NCBI RefSeq assembly: GCF_900446255.1
Contig: NZ_UIGI01000001.1
Coordinates: 2,506,763 to 2,570,762 of the forward strand
Direction of reading: 5' to 3'
Length of the DNA stretch: 64,000 nucleotides
DNA from: Buttiauxella agrestis
Lineage (GTDB): Bacteria > Pseudomonadota > Gammaproteobacteria > Enterobacterales > Enterobacteriaceae
Every line of letters begins with the position of its first letter. Within the stretch, counting starts at the first letter, position 1. Below the pieces are notes generated by a model. It was not told where the DNA came from. It did not search any database and saw only the letters and a list, made by a program, of their open reading frames with translations. The position numbers were made by a program, and so were the translations under genes. Positions 35,615 through 45,860 of this stretch are shown piece by piece.

Positions 35615-36781
35615 ATGAGAAAACGGCGCCCACTGACCACAATCCTGCCTGCCATCATGCTGATGCTGGCAGGCTTTTTCCCCGGCCTGAGTTGGGCTGG
35701 CGTATTACATTGTGATATCGACTCCGGCGGTGCCTCGCCGTTTTCCCCTTACACGCGTGAAAATCCGATCGCGGCAGATCAAAACACCCCGGATTATACC
35801 GTAGTGCTGTCGCTCGATTACGCCCAGTTTCTGCCGAATATGCGCCTGACCTGCACGTCTGACGGCCAGGAGTTCACCGCTCCGGCCTCTTTTGACGGCG
35901 ATATATCGCTTAGTCTCAGCGCGGTCAATGACCAGCAACTGGACTGGGCGGGCGAGGCTCAGACCAACAATAATGGCATCAAAATGAAGATGTACATCAA
36001 GGCGGTGTCTATTAACGAAGAGCCGCTGGCGAACAGCTATCCCCCGGCGAAAATGGCGGCGGGCAAGCGCCTGGGGGTCGAATATCCGATAGTCGACGGT
36101 AAAGATGACACCACACTGGTTCAGTTCGGCGCGCAATATAATGCCGATAAGTCATTGTATAAATACGATACTAAATACAACTTCGCCATTGAGTCGATGC
36201 GCGCGGAGCTTATCAAATTGGGCTGGATGGAATATGGCTCAACCGCTGTTATTCCCCCTGGCACACATCTCACCTTTTCCATTGACGGACTGGGCGGAAT
36301 TGCCACCGTCGACGTGCCTTTAGGCTCCGGCGTGTATATCGCCGCGCCGTCGTGCTCGCTGGACAACAAACACCAGATAGTCGAACTGGGTGTGCTCCAC
36401 CCTGATAGCACGGGCAGTTATCCGCAGAACGGGCCGATGACCCGCTTTGGTATGGATTTCACCTGTAGCAGTTACACCAATAATGTTGAATTCACGTTTG
36501 AAGACGCCAATGCCGTTATCAAAGGTAAAAAAACGCTGGTCGTGCACAGCGCGGCGAATGGCAAAACCGTGAACGGTCTGGCGGTCGGAATGTATAACAG
36601 CGAAGGCAAGGAAGTGGTGACAGGGGTGAAACAAGACCTGGGGATTGGCCAGAAAGGGAAAAATACGGCCTCATTTCAGGCCGCTATTATCCAGACCGCA
36701 GCCGAAATTACCGATTCAAATAACAACGCTTTCACCGGGAAATTTACAGCAAAAGCGAATGTGACGATTACCTATTACTAA
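35615..36781 (+). CDS. Fimbrial tip adhesin / large minor subunit
   Basis: 388 residues, last gene of the operon. The signal peptide ends SWAGV. The N-terminal two thirds (about 30-230) are a separate, Cys-containing domain (HCDIDSG, LTCTSDG) that probably binds the host or surface ligand; the C-terminal part (about 240-388) is a pilin domain (APSCSLDNKHQIVELGVL, MDFTCSSYTNNVEF) ending VTITYY with the usher/chaperone beta-strand. Two-domain layout is typical for tip adhesins. The position corresponds to YbgO in E. coli. The receptor is unknown. Confidence 0.85.
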   Translation: MRKRRPLTTILPAIMLMLAGFFPGLSWAGVLHCDIDSGGASPFSPYTRENPIAADQNTPDYTVVLSLDYAQFLPNMRLTCTSDGQEFTAPASFDGDISLSLSAVNDQQLDWAGEAQTNNNGIKMKMYIKAVSINEEPLANSYPPAKMAAGKRLGVEYPIVDGKDDTTLVQFGAQYNADKSLYKYDTKYNFAIESMRAELIKLGWMEYGSTAVIPPGTHLTFSIDGLGGIATVDVPLGSGVYIAAPSCSLDNKHQIVELGVLHPDSTGSYPQNGPMTRFGMDFTCSSYTNNVEFTFEDANAVIKGKKTLVVHSAANGKTVNGLAVGMYNSEGKEVVTGVKQDLGIGQKGKNTASFQAAIIQTAAEITDSNNNAFTGKFTAKANVTITYY

Positions 36782-36798
36782 TGAGAATCAGTTTTGCA

Positions 36799-36827
36799 GG
36801 GTGGATAAGCGATAGCATCCACCCTTT
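36799..36827. terminator. REP-type palindrome acting as fimbrial operon terminator
   Basis: GGGTGGAT (36799-36806) pairs with ATCCACCC (36817-36824), then TTTCCCTTT on the plus strand. It lies between convergent genes and shares the core GGTGGATAAGCG with palindromes at 50.6 and 62.2 kb, so it belongs to a repeat family of the genome. Confidence 0.7.
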
Positions 36828-36844
36828 CCCTTTGTTATTCGCCA

Positions 36845-39800
36845 TCACTCGGGCATGGTGATTTCCACAACATGTCGCTGCCCATCATCAACCAGCGGAA
36901 TGTTATGTTCCGGCAGCAACACGTCATTCAGCATGGCCTGATACTCCCCCGCACGGCGCTGCACATTAATCTGATAATCACTCGAACCGTGGCGATAAAC
37001 CAGGCTCACTGAAGGCCAGTCACGCGGCAGTAACGGGTGAACGGTGATCGAATCGCCGTGGCGCTCGATCCCCAACAACGTTTCGATGATTAACCGATAC
37101 GCCCAGCCTGCCGAACCGGTATACCAACTCCAGCCACCGCGCCCGGTATGCGGCGCAACGCTGTAAATATCCGCTGTCATCACGTACGGTTCGACTTTGT
37201 AACGCGCTATCGCATCCGCATTAAGGCCGTGATTTATCGGATTGATCAGCGCCCAGAGCTGCCAGGCCCGTTCGATATTGCCGCTGCGCGCAAAAGCCAT
37301 CACCACCCAAATAGCACCGTGAGTATATTGCCCGCCGTTTTCACGCACGCCAGGCAGATAACCCTGAATGTAACCGGGGTTTGGCCCATTGCCGTTAAAT
37401 GGTGGAGTCAGCAGTTTTATCAGCCCGGCCTCGCTATCAACCAGGCGTGAGTCCAGCGCCTGCATCGCTTGCGCACAACGTTCCGCACTTCCCGCGCCCG
37501 ACAACACCGCCCAACTTTGGGCAATAGCATCTATCTGGCACTCTTTCGCACTCTGCGACCCGAGCGCCTCCCCGCTATCAAAATAACCCCGGCGATACCA
37601 GGCGCCATCCCAGGCTCCCGCCTCAAGTTTGATTTGCAGTTTTGCCGCCTCATCACGGCACAGCGTGGCGGTTTCGTCATCGTGGATTTGCTCGGCAAGC
37701 TTCGCAAATTGCTGCAAAACATCGTAGAGGAAGAACCCCAGCCAGACGCTCTCGCCCTTGCCTTCCAGCCCGACGAGATTCATGCCATCATTCCAGTCTC
37801 CCGCGCCCATCAAAGGCAAACCGTGTTGACCAAAACGCAGACCGTGGCGAATGGCTTTAACCCCGTGTTGCCACAGCGTTTCTTCCAGCGCGCTGATAAT
37901 CGGCTGTTCGTAGGCCGACTCTTCACCCGGCTGCAATTCACGGCCTTCAAGGTATGGCAAAGGATGTTCGAGTAAACCGACATCACCGGTCGTCGCCACG
38001 TAATGGCAAATAGACAGCGGCAGCCAGAGATAATCATCGGAACAACGGGTGCGAACGCCATTGCCTAACGGCGGATGCCACCAGTGTTGAACGTCGCCTT
38101 CCACAAACTGACGCGAAGCGCAGAGCAGAATTTGCTCGCGCAGGCGTTCTGGCGCGGCATGGCTCAAAGCCAGCGTATCCTGAAGCTGATCGCGGAACCC
38201 AAAAGCACCACCAGACTGGTAGTAGCCGCTGCGAGCCATCAGGCGGCAAGCGATGGTCTGATACAGCAGCCAGCCATTGGCAAGCAAGTTAACCGCCGGG
38301 TCAGGCGTGGAAACGACAATCTGGTCAAGCATGCGGTGCCAGTAACTGTGAACATTCGCCAGCTCGCTGCGGGCGGCATCTTCATTCAGATACTGATTTA
38401 TCATCTGTTCCGCATCCTGCGTGTTCTGCCCGATACCCAGCACAAAAATAAATGTCCGCTGATCGCCGTCAATGAGGGTGGTGGCAGACTGAATCGCACC
38501 GCACGGGTCCAGCCCCGCGCCGGTTTTACCCGACAAAGTACGCTGTTTCATGGCCGCTGAATCACGCAGTGAACCATTGCGCCCCAAAAACTCCCGGCGG
38601 TCGCCCGTGACGGAACAATGCACGCCCGTCACCGCAAAGAAAGCGGTTCTTTCCGACCCATTGCTACTGTAGAAATTATTCGCCAGCACCCCACAGCCAA
38701 GCCCGGTCGTCGAGGCGCGAGTCACCACATGCATCGCCGATTTGCCACGAGACTCACCCAGCGCCCATTCCACATAACCGGTAACAGAGATTTTGCGCGT
38801 GCGCCCGGAGGTGTTACTGAGCGTCAGAATAGCGATTTTGACCGGAGCATGTTCCGCCACCAGCACTGTTAATTCCGTGTCGATGCCCGTTTCACGGTGC
38901 GCGAAAACGCTATAACCAAAGCCGTGACGGGAAAGATAGTGCCCGTTGCCGCGCACCGGTAACGTGGTGGGCGACCAGACGGCTCCGCTTTCTTCATCGC
39001 GCAGGTAATACGCCTCCCCGGAACGATCGCTGATCGGATCGTTTTCCCACGGAGTGAGGCGATACTCATGGGCATTTTCATACCAGGTATAGGCTTGCCC
39101 CGCTTCAGATATGACCGTACCAAAACTGGCATTCGCCAGCACATTTGCCCACGGCGCGGGCGTCTGGTCGTTTTCATCAAGCGTAATCTGGTATTCACGG
39201 CCATCTTGCGAGAACCCGCCGCGGCCATTGAAAAACACCAGAGCGCGGATATCCGGCTGCCACGGTTCGTGCTGATTAGCCGGTGTAGCAATGCGCGGAA
39301 TAAACGCCTGCTGGGTTGGGATCGTTACCTGAAGCCGCTGATTGAGCTGCTCTTTCAGGCCACCAGCGCGATCGTCCAGGACAATTTGCGCCACACTCAG
39401 CAGCAAAAGCCGGTCTTCCGCCGACATATGCTCGCCGTTACGCACGAAGATACCGCCGGGTTTGTCTATCTGGCTGGCTTCAGAACCGGCCATCAGCAGT
39501 TCCACTATTTGATTTTGTAACTCCTGCTGATAACCCCCAGGATTATCGTTGAGAATCACCAAATCGACCGCCAGGCCTTTTAAGCGCCAGTAATGGTGCG
39601 CCTGAATCATGGTGGTGATGAGCAGAATACTTTCATCGCTAGTGATATTAAGAATGACAATCGGCAGGTCGCCGGAAATAGACCATCCCCACAAACCTGA
39701 CTGCCCGCGCCGGTTACGACACAGGGTTTTCGCATCCGCACGCAGTTCCGGGCCTGGGAAAAGCACCGCGCTTGCCAGGCGGTTAAACAGCGTTGCATCG

Positions 39801-42800
39801 TCTTCATTGGCATTAATCTGGCGCAAGACTATCTGGCTGTGCGACCACGCGAGTTCAAATACGCGATCGGCAATCGGATGGTCATGATATTTCTCGACCA
39901 GTGCCAGGCTTTGCTGGCGGCTTTCCGTCACGCCATAAATAATATCGACCGTAACCGGCAAGCCAGGCTGTAAAACGATGGACTGGCGAATGGCCAGAAT
40001 CGGGTCGAGCACTGGCCCGACACTGTTACTGAGCAAACCGCCTTGTTCAGTCACAACGGCATTGGCGGGCGTTCTTCCGCGCCCCAGGAATTTTGCGCGG
40101 TCAGTTTCAAACGAGATTTCGTTTTGCGCCTGCCCGTGTACCACCATGGTATGAAACATCCACGGGCAACGTTCATCCGGCGCGCGAGGGCGACGATGGC
40201 AAAGAATGCCGTGCTGCTCAGGGACCAGCTCCGTCTGAATAAACAAATTACTGAATGCCGGATGCGCCATATCACTATCATTGGGTGCCAGAACCACTTC
40301 GGCATAAGTCGTCAGTTCAATAGTGCGCGGTTGCCGCCCCCGGTGCAGCAGCGTCACCCGGCGCAACTCAATATCATCTTCGGGTGAGACAACAATCTGC
40401 GTTTTCACGCCAACCGTTCCCGCCACAAGTTTGAACTCGGCTCCGGCATCGGTAAAGATCGCGTCGTACTGGCTGACCGGTTCACCGAGCGGTTGCCAGG
40501 TATTACTCCATACTTCATTTGTGACAGGGTCACTGATATAACAAAACGCGCCCCAGTTATCGCAGGTCGCGTCGCTGCGCCAGCGGGTTAACGCCAGATC
40601 TTTCCAGCGGCTGTAACCGCCGCCTGACTGGCTAACCATCAGGTGATAATTTGAATTCGATAACAACTGGACTTCGGGAATCAGGCTATCAACATCGGTA
40701 AACTCGCGGGTTTCATACTGAACGGGTTGCAGTACCCCTTCGTGAGATTCGAAATGACGACGCGGGCTGTACAACTCAACCGCATCAGGCACCCGTTCTT
40801 GCAATAACAACCGTGCCGACTGAAATGCCGGGCTGGTCATAAATCTGTCTACCATTGGCGCACCTGAAAGCACATGCGAAAGTGCCTGGAAGGCCATTCC
40901 CTGGTGGTGCGCCATCCACGAACGCACCACGGCATACATCTGGCCGCTGGCGAGGCGTGACGGCGTGTAGTCCAGCGATTCGTAAAAACCGTATTCACCA
41001 CGAGCGCCGTTTTTCTCAAGTTTCAGAAGATTTTCACAGGCTTTATGCGGCGAGATAGTTAACGCCATCATGGTGGCGTAAGGGGCGATCACCATGTCAT
41101 CCGCAAGCCCACGGCGTAAGCCAAGCCCTGGCACACCAAAAGCGTGATACTGATAATTTTGCAGCGCATCGAAGGAGTAGTAACCCGACTCTGAAATCCC
41201 CCACGGCACGCCCCGCTCTTTGCTCCAGTCAATCTGGCGTTTCACCGCCGACTGGCTCATCTCTTCGAGCAGGCTTCCGGGATAGGTCGGCATCACCAGG
41301 TTTGGCATCAGGTATTCAAACATTGATCCACTCCACGACATCAACGCCGTTTCGTTATCAATGGTGGTAAATAGCCTCCCGAGCGCAAACCAGCTTTTCA
41401 GCGGTAATTGATTGGTGGCAATCGCAAGGAAACTGGTCAGGCGAATTTCAGAGGGCAGCAAATCGTAATGGCTGTTATCGAGCTTATTGTTATCGCAGTT
41501 ATATCCCACACTCAGCAGGCTGGTGACTTCGTTATACAGGAAGACGAAATCCATTCGGGCGTGTTCAGTCAGGCGTTGTTCCAGCTCGGTAATAATATCC
41601 AGACGCGTGCGAGCCTGGCGAATCACGGATTCCGGGGGTGTACCTTCGCCGCTGTGTTTCGCCTGCGCCAGCCAGGACAGCGTGGGTAGCGATTCACTCT
41701 CCCACTGCGCGGGCAGCCAGCTGAGAAAATGCGTCCACTCGTGGCAGATAAGCACTAACTGATGCTGAAGATGATCCACCCAGCGGCGAATCCTCCCGTC
41801 CTCGTGACTACACAGGGCGTGCAGGCGATTACTTTGCGCCCGCATATTTTTCAGTTCTGGAAAGAGTAACGACGGATGGAGTGTAAACGCCGTTTTGCAA
41901 TGGTTGTGCAACTGGCGCAACGACGTCGGGGCATGTTGACCCCAGGTTTTCTCGAGGATTTGCAACGTATCCTCAAGCCCCATCAGCAATTGCCGGGTGT
42001 TAAGGATCGGTTGGTTGCGCAGCCCGGTTAAACCCGCGCTAAGGGTAAGCAAATGCCCGGCCATATTCCCGCTATCCACACTTGAGACATAGCGCGGATT
42101 GAGCGGAGCCAGGGTGCGCGTGTCATACCAGTTATATAAATGCCCCCGGTAATGCTCCATTTTGTCCAGCGTGTCGAGCGTCAGCGTGATGCGTTGCAAC
42201 ATGTCACCTTGCGGAATATAACCAAAATCCCACGCCGTCAGGTTGGCCATCAGCGACAAACCAATGTTGGTCGGCGAAGTGCGGTGCGCAATCACCGGCT
42301 GGGGAATTTCCTGGTAGTTATCCGGCGGCAGCCAGTTTTCTTTCTCAGTGACAAACGTTTCAAAAAAGGCCCAGATCTCGCGGCTACTCTGGCGCAACAG
42401 CCGTTTGTTTTCAGCATTAAACGTGATGGACTGACGGACAGGTTCGCGGCTCAACCAGCTTAATAACAAAGGTGCCAGGCACCACAAAACGCCGATGGGT
42501 ACAGCAAAAAACAGCAGCATCGGTGAAAGCCAGGATGCCAGAGCGATTAACGCCATACCTGAAACCACATTGAGCCACATCGCTCGATAAAAACGCAGCG
42601 GTGATGTTTTGGCTCCTGACACGTTTTGGTCAAAACTGGCCCACTGATTGAGGTTGTGATGGCTAATACCCAGACGCCATAACGTCACCGCAATGGCCTG
42701 AAGCGAATACCCGGCTTCATGAGGAAGCGTGATAAACCCCATGCCAACGCGCATCAGACGTTTAAGCCCTCCGTAAGAAACCAGTTTTAGATGCTGCAAG

Positions 42801-45427
42801 AACGGTCGTCGGGCAGGTTTATTCACAATATCCTGGGCCAGAACCAACGCGCCAGGAAGTAGCAGCGCAACGGTCAGCACCGCCAGCCAGAACAAGGGAT
42901 TTGGAACCAACAAAATGGCGCAAAACACCAGTATCAGAAATGACGGAGCGACCAGGCTGCGGCGCAAATTATCCAGCAATTTCCAGCGAGAAAGCGTGGT
43001 CAGCGGGTTTTTGTCATGCGTTCCGTCCGCCTTTCTGACGTTGAATTTCAGCCAGTTGAGCAACTGCCAGTCACCGCGTATCCAGCGGGTACGCCGGGAA
43101 ACATCAGTCAGGTAATTATTAGGGTACTGCTCATAAAGCAAAACTTCACTGAGCAACCCCGAGCGGGCATAGCATCCTTCAAGTAAATCATGGCTCAGTA
43201 CCAGATTTTCCGGGCAGGTATTACGCGTGGCTTGCGCAAAAGTATCGACATCATAAATGCCCTTCCCGACAAACGATCCTTCGCCAAACAAGTCCTGATA
43301 AATGTCCGATGACATCATTGAGTACGGGTCATTCCCCGGCACATTACTGGACATCGCCGCATAGCGGCCCTGCCCGTCACGCGGAATTTCCTCCGCAAGC
43401 CCAGGCTGCAAAATCCCATACCCTTTCACGACGCGCTGTTTTACCGGGTCGTATACCGGGTGATTGAGCGGGTGCGCCATCGTCGCCACCAGTTTATGCG
43501 CGGTATCTCGCGGCAGAACGGTATCGCTATCCAGGGTGATGACATATCTCACGCCGGAGGGTGGCGTGATGACATTGCCGTGGACTTCAGAAAACTGCGC
43601 TGCGGGTTCGCGTAACCAACTGTTCAGCATCGACAGTTTGCCGCGCTTACGCTCATAACCCATCCAGACGTTTTGCTGTTCATTCCACTGCGCCGAGCGG
43701 TGAAGCAGGAAAAACAGAGGCTGGGAGACAGAGGCATAGCGCCGGTTCAGATTCTGCATTTGCGCTTCCGCCCAATGCAGCAACTCGTCATTTGCCACCG
43801 AATTTTCATCCGGGGAATCGGCAAAATCCGTCAGTAATGCAAAGTACAGGTTTGGCGTATTGTTACCGAGATAGCACACTTCCAGGCTGTTAAGCAGCCG
43901 GTCGATTCCCGCCCGACTGGTGAGCAGACAAGGAATCACCACCATCGAACAAAACTCAGGCGGAATGCCCGTCGAGAAATCCATACGTGGCAACGGCATG
44001 GGTGAGCGAAAACGGGTTGTCGCTTCACTGAGTAAATTCACCGCTAACTGGCTGACTATCACCACCAGCGGCAGCGCCAGAAGCGCCAGCGGCCAGGTCA
44101 TACCTTGTTCGTGGGTACGGGACAAAACGTGGGCAGTAAAGGCAGTCGTCAACAGGCTGAGACTACCCAGCCAGGAAAGCAGCGGAATTTGATTAAAGCT
44201 GTGGCGCAACCGCACCACCCAGGACGTATTGGCCCCAAGCTGTTGTTCGAGGGCTACGCGCCCTTCACCGATTAAGTAATACCCCACATGATGCCCCGGC
44301 GATTCGGCGTCCGCAGCCTGAGCCATGCCCAGAATATGACGCGCAACTTCCGGCTCACTGTGATGGCTGTGCCTGGCGAGTATTTCAATGATGTGCCGAT
44401 AATGGTCGCGGGTATCAAAATGCATGGCCGGGTAAATCCCCGACGGATCGCTACGCAATGTTTGTTCAACCAGGCTCATGGCTTCGGCGAAGTCCGCCCA
44501 GTTGGTTTCACTGAGCAGGCGCAAACCGGCGATGCTGTTACTGACGGAAAGCTGGCTGGCGGCAAGTTGCTGGTTAAAGCGATGAATCAGGTAATCGGTC
44601 GTGACACCTGTCTCCGCCAGGCGCTGTTCAACCCAGGTCAGCGGCAAAGAGAGCATATTCCCTCGCCCCTGTAAGCGGCGAACCAGCTCCGCCACAAAAG
44701 CACTGCTTAATGGCGGGCGCGAACGGGCCATATCCGCAATCACCATAATCAAATCGGCTGGCGTGTTTTCGGCGCATTCAAAAATTCGCGTCACCCAGAC
44801 ATCCGCCAGATTACGTTCTTTCTGAGCTTCGGCCACTTCGATACTGACCCGGCGTAAATTCTCAATCAGCGCCAGGCGCAACATGCCCGGCAGCGCCCAA
44901 AGCTCGCCAAGCGTTAACGGCGTCACCTGCTGATACGCCGCGATATAGCTTGTCAGGCTGACTGCATCCCAACGCCCATCGGCATGCGCAATGGCTTCGG
45001 AGGCAATATCATAAATACGTGGGCAATTGTGCGGCGCGGCAAGCGGTGGAAGCCCCTTGCCAAAGTTCTTGGGCAAATGATGGCGAACCACGCGGATCTG
45101 TTCTTCAATCAGATAATAGTTATCCAGCAGCCATTCACCCGCAGGCGTAATACCCGATTTTTCACCCGCGTTGAGCAAATAACAGTTGCTGGTAATGATC
45201 GCTTCGTTATCTTCCAGGCGTTTAAGCAAATAGTAAGGCAGCCTGGTGGTCGATATTTTATGGGAACGCGCCAGCTTCTGGCCGTAACGTTCCATTTGAG
45301 CGGCAGAAAATAGCTCTGCTTTGATAGGGCTTTCGTTTGCGGGTTCTGTACCCAACCAGCCAGGAATTTCTGAATGGGGCTCCAGTGTGTTACTCGCGGT
45401 AAACCACTGTTTTAAATTTAATTTCAT
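36845..45427 (-). CDS. Cyclic beta-1,2-glucan synthase (NdvB/ChvB family)
   Basis: 2860 residues, like Rhizobium NdvB and Brucella Cgs (about 2830-2870). It makes, elongates and cyclises beta-1,2-glucan from UDP-glucose at the inner membrane. Domains in order: N-terminal region; membrane helices near 410-470; a GT84 glycosyltransferase region with catalytic Asp in DSDTVLPRD (about 633) and RRTRWIRGDWQL (about 779); more helices near 830-1010; a large central part that in this family holds the cyclising transglycosylase; and a C-terminal GH94 phosphorylase-like domain with GAGDWNDGMN (about 2546), which trims chain length. Start ATG 45427. It stands alone and its export protein NdvA/Cgt is not encoded nearby. 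The product is normally an osmoregulated periplasmic glucan; enterics usually rely on OpgGH instead. Confidence 0.9.
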   Translation of the reverse strand: MKLNLKQWFTASNTLEPHSEIPGWLGTEPANESPIKAELFSAAQMERYGQKLARSHKISTTRLPYYLLKRLEDNEAIITSNCYLLNAGEKSGITPAGEWLLDNYYLIEEQIRVVRHHLPKNFGKGLPPLAAPHNCPRIYDIASEAIAHADGRWDAVSLTSYIAAYQQVTPLTLGELWALPGMLRLALIENLRRVSIEVAEAQKERNLADVWVTRIFECAENTPADLIMVIADMARSRPPLSSAFVAELVRRLQGRGNMLSLPLTWVEQRLAETGVTTDYLIHRFNQQLAASQLSVSNSIAGLRLLSETNWADFAEAMSLVEQTLRSDPSGIYPAMHFDTRDHYRHIIEILARHSHHSEPEVARHILGMAQAADAESPGHHVGYYLIGEGRVALEQQLGANTSWVVRLRHSFNQIPLLSWLGSLSLLTTAFTAHVLSRTHEQGMTWPLALLALPLVVIVSQLAVNLLSEATTRFRSPMPLPRMDFSTGIPPEFCSMVVIPCLLTSRAGIDRLLNSLEVCYLGNNTPNLYFALLTDFADSPDENSVANDELLHWAEAQMQNLNRRYASVSQPLFFLLHRSAQWNEQQNVWMGYERKRGKLSMLNSWLREPAAQFSEVHGNVITPPSGVRYVITLDSDTVLPRDTAHKLVATMAHPLNHPVYDPVKQRVVKGYGILQPGLAEEIPRDGQGRYAAMSSNVPGNDPYSMMSSDIYQDLFGEGSFVGKGIYDVDTFAQATRNTCPENLVLSHDLLEGCYARSGLLSEVLLYEQYPNNYLTDVSRRTRWIRGDWQLLNWLKFNVRKADGTHDKNPLTTLSRWKLLDNLRRSLVAPSFLILVFCAILLVPNPLFWLAVLTVALLLPGALVLAQDIVNKPARRPFLQHLKLVSYGGLKRLMRVGMGFITLPHEAGYSLQAIAVTLWRLGISHHNLNQWASFDQNVSGAKTSPLRFYRAMWLNVVSGMALIALASWLSPMLLFFAVPIGVLWCLAPLLLSWLSREPVRQSITFNAENKRLLRQSSREIWAFFETFVTEKENWLPPDNYQEIPQPVIAHRTSPTNIGLSLMANLTAWDFGYIPQGDMLQRITLTLDTLDKMEHYRGHLYNWYDTRTLAPLNPRYVSSVDSGNMAGHLLTLSAGLTGLRNQPILNTRQLLMGLEDTLQILEKTWGQHAPTSLRQLHNHCKTAFTLHPSLLFPELKNMRAQSNRLHALCSHEDGRIRRWVDHLQHQLVLICHEWTHFLSWLPAQWESESLPTLSWLAQAKHSGEGTPPESVIRQARTRLDIITELEQRLTEHARMDFVFLYNEVTSLLSVGYNCDNNKLDNSHYDLLPSEIRLTSFLAIATNQLPLKSWFALGRLFTTIDNETALMSWSGSMFEYLMPNLVMPTYPGSLLEEMSQSAVKRQIDWSKERGVPWGISESGYYSFDALQNYQYHAFGVPGLGLRRGLADDMVIAPYATMMALTISPHKACENLLKLEKNGARGEYGFYESLDYTPSRLASGQMYAVVRSWMAHHQGMAFQALSHVLSGAPMVDRFMTSPAFQSARLLLQERVPDAVELYSPRRHFESHEGVLQPVQYETREFTDVDSLIPEVQLLSNSNYHLMVSQSGGGYSRWKDLALTRWRSDATCDNWGAFCYISDPVTNEVWSNTWQPLGEPVSQYDAIFTDAGAEFKLVAGTVGVKTQIVVSPEDDIELRRVTLLHRGRQPRTIELTTYAEVVLAPNDSDMAHPAFSNLFIQTELVPEQHGILCHRRPRAPDERCPWMFHTMVVHGQAQNEISFETDRAKFLGRGRTPANAVVTEQGGLLSNSVGPVLDPILAIRQSIVLQPGLPVTVDIIYGVTESRQQSLALVEKYHDHPIADRVFELAWSHSQIVLRQINANEDDATLFNRLASAVLFPGPELRADAKTLCRNRRGQSGLWGWSISGDLPIVILNITSDESILLITTMIQAHHYWRLKGLAVDLVILNDNPGGYQQELQNQIVELLMAGSEASQIDKPGGIFVRNGEHMSAEDRLLLLSVAQIVLDDRAGGLKEQLNQRLQVTIPTQQAFIPRIATPANQHEPWQPDIRALVFFNGRGGFSQDGREYQITLDENDQTPAPWANVLANASFGTVISEAGQAYTWYENAHEYRLTPWENDPISDRSGEAYYLRDEESGAVWSPTTLPVRGNGHYLSRHGFGYSVFAHRETGIDTELTVLVAEHAPVKIAILTLSNTSGRTRKISVTGYVEWALGESRGKSAMHVVTRASTTGLGCGVLANNFYSSNGSERTAFFAVTGVHCSVTGDRREFLGRNGSLRDSAAMKQRTLSGKTGAGLDPCGAIQSATTLIDGDQRTFIFVLGIGQNTQDAEQMINQYLNEDAARSELANVHSYWHRMLDQIVVSTPDPAVNLLANGWLLYQTIACRLMARSGYYQSGGAFGFRDQLQDTLALSHAAPERLREQILLCASRQFVEGDVQHWWHPPLGNGVRTRCSDDYLWLPLSICHYVATTGDVGLLEHPLPYLEGRELQPGEESAYEQPIISALEETLWQHGVKAIRHGLRFGQHGLPLMGAGDWNDGMNLVGLEGKGESVWLGFFLYDVLQQFAKLAEQIHDDETATLCRDEAAKLQIKLEAGAWDGAWYRRGYFDSGEALGSQSAKECQIDAIAQSWAVLSGAGSAERCAQAMQALDSRLVDSEAGLIKLLTPPFNGNGPNPGYIQGYLPGVRENGGQYTHGAIWVVMAFARSGNIERAWQLWALINPINHGLNADAIARYKVEPYVMTADIYSVAPHTGRGGWSWYTGSAGWAYRLIIETLLGIERHGDSITVHPLLPRDWPSVSLVYRHGSSDYQINVQRRAGEYQAMLNDVLLPEHNIPLVDDGQRHVVEITMPE

Positions 45428-45609
45428 GAATTTGCTCGTCAGGCGATGTGAACGCGCAGGAGCAGTTGTTCAATCAAATCAGAAACGTTCTCTCAGGATG
45501 GGGTGTCAGGCATCAGGGATTTAACAGCTGCAAGATTCTTCAAAGTATAGGTTAAAACTTGTTCGTTTTATTCTTGCGGGATTTTCGTCAGGCGTGCCAA
45601 AAAGGGTAA

Positions 45610-45774
45610 TCAGCGCGGAACGACGAAGAGTGATTTGCATTTCGGGCAGAGCAACGTTTGTCCCTGACGGATTTTGCTGGCGGCAAACTGGGATTTGTTG
45701 CCGCAGATCGGACATGTGACGGAGCCGTTAGCGGCATTTTTGAAGCGTTTCATTGCGGAATCTAAGAAGGACAT
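45610..45774 (-). CDS. Small YnfU-like zinc-ribbon protein
   Basis: 54 residues, MSFLDSAMKRFKNAANGSVT then CPICGNKSQF, ending LLCPKCKSLFVVPR. Two knuckles, CPIC and CPKC, 19 residues apart form a four-cysteine zinc ribbon as in rubredoxin-like or treble-clef stubs. AAGGTAAAT precedes the ATG at 45774. NCBI's YnfU-type family is similar as I recall it, but I am not sure of the name. It sits upstream of the glucan synthase on the same strand (182 bp away), probably as an independent gene. It is too short to hold an enzyme; DNA, RNA or protein binding is likely. Confidence 0.75.
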   Translation of the reverse strand: MSFLDSAMKRFKNAANGSVTCPICGNKSQFAASKIRQGQTLLCPKCKSLFVVPR

Positions 45775-45860
45775 GATGATTTACCTTTCAATGAATGAGG
45801 TTCATCGTATCACGCCCTGAATAAATAACGCACAGTTATCGGTTGGTCAGTTTCAATAGA

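Noticed and set aside
37148-44825. Numerous plus-strand frames of 60-170 residues opposite the glucan synthase.
   Set aside because: The minus-strand gene is one continuous frame with family motifs along its length; the others are shadows.
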